Part shown: piece by piece, positions 59,591 through 64,000 of the stretch | Position numbering within the stretch: position 1 is the stretch's first letter | Layout: every line of letters begins with the position of its first letter | Assembly (NCBI GenBank): GCA_026874595.1 | Contig: CM049306.1 | Location: 85,708,142 to 85,772,141 of the forward strand | Source of the DNA: Sipunculus nudus | Lineage: Eukaryota > Annelida > Sipuncula > Golfingiida > Sipunculidae | Length of the DNA: 64,000 nt | Reading direction: 5' to 3' | Translations under genes and position numbers: made by a program | The notes under the pieces: model-generated | The model's input: the letters and a program-made list of their open reading frames with translations, nothing else | Database searches by the model: none | What the model was told of the DNA's origin: nothing

Positions 59591-61025
59591 TTAATTTGAG
59601 AATACAAGACACATTACAACATGGGTTTGAACTAGGGCTAAAATGGGTACACATTTTGGACTAGAGTACCCAATAGGCATTACCCAACTCTACTACTTGT
59701 TACTATGGCAAAGCTGTAAAGATAAAACAGACATCTGTTTACCATTGCAAAATATGCATAAATTTGACTTTGTGATGGCTTAACTTTATCCTAGTGAAGG
59801 AATAGATATACATGTATGTCATGACAAGACCTCTGTTAATTTGACTAGCATAAGTTTAGAGTCCTATGCCATGCTACGATAATGAATAAATAGGCCTACA
59901 GACTGCCTGTAAATTTACAGTGATATTAAGAAATGCATGTACATAAATTTTGGACTCTAGTACTCGGTAAGTATTTCCTGTACTCGAGTACTCCTTTCAG
60001 CCTTAGAAAGAACACTACAAAAATTAGAAATTAATCAAAGAAATTAATTTTTATATGACATATATACTAATTTAAACAATACTAAACAGGCATGAAATCT
60101 GAAATATATTCACCATTTTTACTTTTATAAAACCTATGGTTTTATCATAATATACAGTAAATACTAAATCCATTAAATACTTCATTTGGCAACAAAAAGC
60201 AAATACACAATGATTAAACAATTTATCCCCTAAATCATTAGCTAAAAGTCTGGTCACATAGCTAGTTTGTGCTGGTTTTGCACCTGTGATAGCACAAGCT
60301 TCCTGTTAAAGTCCCTGGGACATTTTAAGTACTCAAATGTCACTATAACATTGATAATCACTATTATATTAATCAGCCATTCACCAAAAGGCACTATGAA
60401 CCTAATGATAACACTATTGATAATTGCCAATCATTTGCCTTTGGTTTTACAAATACTTCACTGGACTAAGTATAACATACAAATACTTTGCCTTTTTCTA
60501 TGGTTGATGGTAATTTATATAATTAGTAACTAAAACAATATTAATTGAGCACTGTAATTCAGTTTTCTGACTCTTGAATAATGAGCACCTTATTACACTG
60601 TAATGCAAAGTCGCAGCTGAGACATAATATGAATATGCAACAGTGTCTCAGATTTATTGGCAAGCCAAAATGGTAATCCTTTACACCTGTAGCTGATTTC
60701 TCCAACACCTGGCAGGTGGTACTACTTCTATGAATCTCATGCTGAGCCTATGGAACAATATATACTGTGGCCCACATAGATCTATGCCAAAATTTAAGGA
60801 ATATTTGGTTTCCAGGTGTATAGTAAAAAAAAAAACAATTTTTTAAGGTTTTCCAGGTCCTGGAAAAGTCATTTATAATATCCATGAGTATTCCAGGTTT
60901 CCAGATTGAAAATGAACCCATGTCATTTGTAAAACTCTAGATGATTTGTCTGAGCCCAACCTGCTACCCCTTGCTGTGTAGTGGTAGAAGTGACACATGA
61001 AACCCCCCCCCCCCAAAAAAAAAGA
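59591..61025. other. Non-coding, probable RYBP first intron or upstream DNA
   Basis: No coding or RNA feature was recognised. It ends in a C12 then A-rich tract (61003-61024) next to element J. Confidence 0.5.
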
Positions 61026-61555
61026 AACAAGAGCACCGCAAATGTGCATAATATGCTAGTCCTGTATCTGGTGACCTCTGACTTCATTCAGTATGAATGA
61101 ATCTTGATGAGACGGTCATTCAGGTGAGAAACTGTATTGGTAAATATGTATAATGAGTTTCATGAAAATCTATAAGATTTTTGGCGAGTCACCAAGGTGC
61201 CTCCAGTGAGGTGACCTCTGACCTGATTAATTATGCATGAATTTTGCTGGAAATCTAACTTAGGCAAGATATTTTATTGATTAACTTTTCTGATGAGTTT
61301 TAAAAAAATTCTTCTTATTTTTCACAAGTTATTGCAGCAACACCAAAAAGTAGCCTGGTGACCCGTGACCTTATTAAATAGGCCTGGATGTTGCCCATAA
61401 TCAAACTCGGGCGAGATAATCTGTTGGTTTATAGTTATGGTGAGTGTCCTGAAAATGAATCAAAGCCCCGGTAAGTTGTTGTGGTGACACTTAAAGTTAA
61501 CAGACGAACAGTGGGCATACCATAATAAACCCATCATTTGATGGGCGTATAAAAA
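61026..61555 (+). mobile_element. Small element J with three repeats of about 140 bp
   Basis: The left end has GCACCGCAAATGTGC (hairpin). The right end has CCCATCATTTGATGGG (perfect 7-bp stem) followed by CGTATAAAAA. Three units share GTGACC(T/C)(C/G)TGACCT(T/G)AT, near 61069, 61210 and 61363. Non-coding; similar in plan to the HINE-like families but without a clear inverted tip. Confidence 0.5.
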
Positions 61556-61787
61556 GAAACATGAACCCCATTTGTATGAGATCATAAACTGGTAAGAAAC
61601 TCATTAGTGCCCAAAAAAGGGATTTGTGACTTGTTTTATCAGGATCTGTGGCCAAAATTAAACTGGAATTGGTAGTTTACAGGCTCAGATTCATGAATTA
61701 AGCTGAACTGCTGAACAAATTTTCAGGCTCTCACATTTTCTCAAGTGTCAGTCATTAGACGTGGCAGTAGTCTTGAAAAAGTCCCAG

Positions 61788-61808
61788 CCCCCCCCCCCCC
61801 CCCCCCCC
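61788..61808. repeat. Poly-C tract (21 C)
   Basis: The longest homopolymer in the window, 42 bp from the end of element C3. Confidence 0.95.
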
Positions 61809-61849
61809 ATGTGAGCACAAAAAAAATATACTTCTTTGAAATAAAGAGT

Positions 61850-64000
61850 AACAAGGGACCTATGGGTCACAACGCTCAGCTTTTATATATGATCAAAAAA
61901 TATGATTTAGAAATGAGGCACATGCTGGTTTTGTGTGGTTATAAATATAAGCTGTATTATGAGTTGTTGTTGTTTAGCTTATGTATGATTTTGATAGTAC
62001 CTTTGGAGACAGGGAAGAGGATTGATTTCATTTATTTTATTAACAAATGGAGTACTACTGTCACACAAATTTTGACTTGGCCATATAACTTATAAGCAGA
62101 ACATATAATTTAAGAGTTTAACTATTTATTAAAAAAAATTACAAATATTGTCCCAAATATAATTTTTATTAAAAATAATAAGAGAATCTTTTGATTTTTA
62201 AAAATGAAATATAACTGATATGATTATTAAAATATATTAAAGAATATATTCATGAATGCATTCATGAATACATTTTGAAAGTATTTGCACGAGTATTCAT
62301 ATACTTTCATTTTTACCTGAATTCCCATTCTTCATGCAAGAAATTTTATAATGGAGTACACAATCATATTCGTATTTAAATACAATTACAAAGTATTTGC
62401 ACCATGTCTGGTATTTATTCAGTTTTCACCAAACAATGATGTTGAGAATCCAGAATATTCAAAATTCACACATTTAAATAATGATCATAAGTACCTGGTT
62501 TTATGGCTTTTATTTATATTAAAAGATAACTGTAAAAAATTCATTTTGGACTAATTTCACATCAATGTACACACTAGACACAGTAGGAATCTAGATTAAT
62601 ATTATCAACTGCATCTTTGTCTATCATTAATTTCCTTCATATAATCCCTAATGATTAGTAATGAATAATATGATTTACTTCTTTATCATTAAAAATGAAC
62701 TGAAAAATGCCATAGGTGACTGCATGGTGTTATTTGGAATATGTGACATTCTACCAATCGATACAAGATTCTTATATCATCAGTAACTGCCAGTTAATTT
62801 CCTGTTATTATAAACTAACAAATTCCTTTTCTATTTTTCTTTAATTTGTTATTAAAAACCAATAAAAATTTATAAATTTATTGTTTATTGTTATGTTGTT
62901 GGTTAAAACTACTAGATGAGTTGGGTTGGACACCTGGATCAACTGTGGCTGGCCATAAGCTGCCTGGATTCTCGCCACAAGCGTGCATAATTTGATGAAA
63001 GGTCAACAAGGTCAACATACAGGTGACTCAAGAGGGGCTGGAGAGAGCCAAAGTCTACCAGGGTCTCATAAAAAACATTAATAAAAGCTACAATATTTGG
63101 CCAATTTCTTTCAGCTTTCTAAACTACAAAGATGAAATCCTTATGTGTGCATGATATGAAAATTATATCAACAGTGCTCATGGGAAACAAACATGCCATG
63201 GTCACAGTTGGGCAAAATTTAAGGTAATAATTATATATTTATACTAATAACTTATAAAATTTGAAAAATTCAGAACTAATTTTGGGTATTCAATTGAATC
63301 TTGATTAACTAATGTTACATCCCTGACAAAAAAATCTCCAGCTTCAGCAATGCCCTTGTTAAGGGAGTAAATATATTTCTTGATTTTTTACAAAGTGCAT
63401 TATGTTTGGGCCCATAACTTAAAAAAAATACACAATACTGACATCATTTCTGGCATGTGCATAGCAAATGTATAGAAAAATATGTATATTATATATGATC
63501 AAAGTCAGATCAGTGGTTTTGATATTAGGCAGTCTTAAAGTGTAACAATGGGTTTTTAATGGAAAAATGAAGTTTTTCATTGATATCTCAAAGGAATTAA
63601 GTCCTAGTGACCAAATTCTTGGCATGGTAGGGGATTTTGGAGAAATCTAACTGTATGCCAAATTTAAGGAACTTAGAGCTGAAGCTCGGGAGCTGAGCTC
63701 TAGCAAACTGCATAACACTAGCAATATGTGACATGGTGCTTGAAAACTTGAATAAAATCTACAGTTTTTGATCAACTGGTTTCAAATTTTTTATGTTAAC
63801 AGTTGAAATGCTAACTAAAACATGCTGTGAAAATTAAATCCACAGCATTTACAGCAAAAAAACGTGCCATGGTCAAAGTTGGGCAAAATTTAAGGTACCA
63901 ATTTTTTATTTTTGCTAATATTTTAAAAAATTTAAAAGATTTTGATCTAATTTTGGGTATACAATTTAATTTTGATTAATAAAAGAAATATTAATGGAAA
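61850..64000 (-). mobile_element. Family C element C3, inverted, runs off the window
   Basis: It begins AACAAGGGACCTATGGGTCA, the inverse of the C1/C2 3' end. It then matches C1 in reverse through the region around 35500-37400 and on to 64000. Its insertion site for B2 is empty. An 82-89% level of identity is my rough impression only; over one 180-bp stretch I counted about eight substitutions. Confidence 0.82.

Noticed and set aside
1-64000. tRNA genes, rRNA, CRISPR arrays or bacterial-type operons
   Set aside because: No B-box/A-box pairs, rRNA blocks, spaced direct repeats with spacers, or ribosome-binding sites were seen; the gene structure is eukaryotic.

Overview
The window is animal nuclear DNA: AT-rich, intron-rich and full of mobile elements. 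Three genes were recognised by reading splice sites and protein motifs, and their spliced frames close exactly. Invertebrate-type caveolin and RYBP genes, AT-rich introns, poly-C tracts and many non-autonomous elements with hairpin ends and internal tandem repeats suggest a mollusc, most likely a bivalve. That assignment is inference; no species is named.

Layout. (1) Minus strand, 703-3288: a complete two-exon caveolin of 133 residues, unusually rich in cysteine. (2) 3289-7668: intergenic space between two divergent genes, holding a (TA)n tract, a decayed LINE fragment and a TTAA-flanked MITE. (3) Plus strand, 7669-33672: complete THUMPD3, the THUMP-domain tRNA guanine-N2 methyltransferase. 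It has nine coding exons (1632 nt, 543 residues), one of them a 14-nt microexon carrying part of the catalytic motif. Its 26-kb span is mostly intron, filled with a 762-bp MITE containing a 26-bp minisatellite, a 5'-truncated LINE and at least seven Helentron/HINE-like elements, some nested. (4) 33673-43147: THUMPD3 3' flank, a 187-bp tandem duplication and two large hairpin-ended elements (C1, C2), each with another element inserted. (5) 43148-54453: 11 kb with no recognisable gene and few repeats, possibly in part the 3' UTR of the next gene. (6) Minus strand, 54454-58693: the last three coding exons of a RYBP/YAF2 homologue, a Polycomb PRC1 subunit; its first coding exon was not found. (7) 58694-64000: probable RYBP first intron or upstream DNA, with a degenerate 41-45 bp minisatellite, a small element (J) and an inverted third copy of family C running off the end.

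The genes do not form a functional cluster: they concern membrane caveolae, tRNA modification and Polycomb repression. Caveolin and THUMPD3 are head to head (4.4 kb between start codons); THUMPD3 and RYBP converge.

The most distinctive repeat signal is one architecture shared by several unrelated-looking families (A, B, C, D, perhaps E and J): a T-rich 5' end with a palindrome, tandem internal repeats, a subterminal inverted copy of the 5' tip, a short 3' palindrome, and a terminal CTAGTT or CTTGTT. This matches Helentron-associated elements. No database search could be run; family names rest on motif recognition and comparison within the window.
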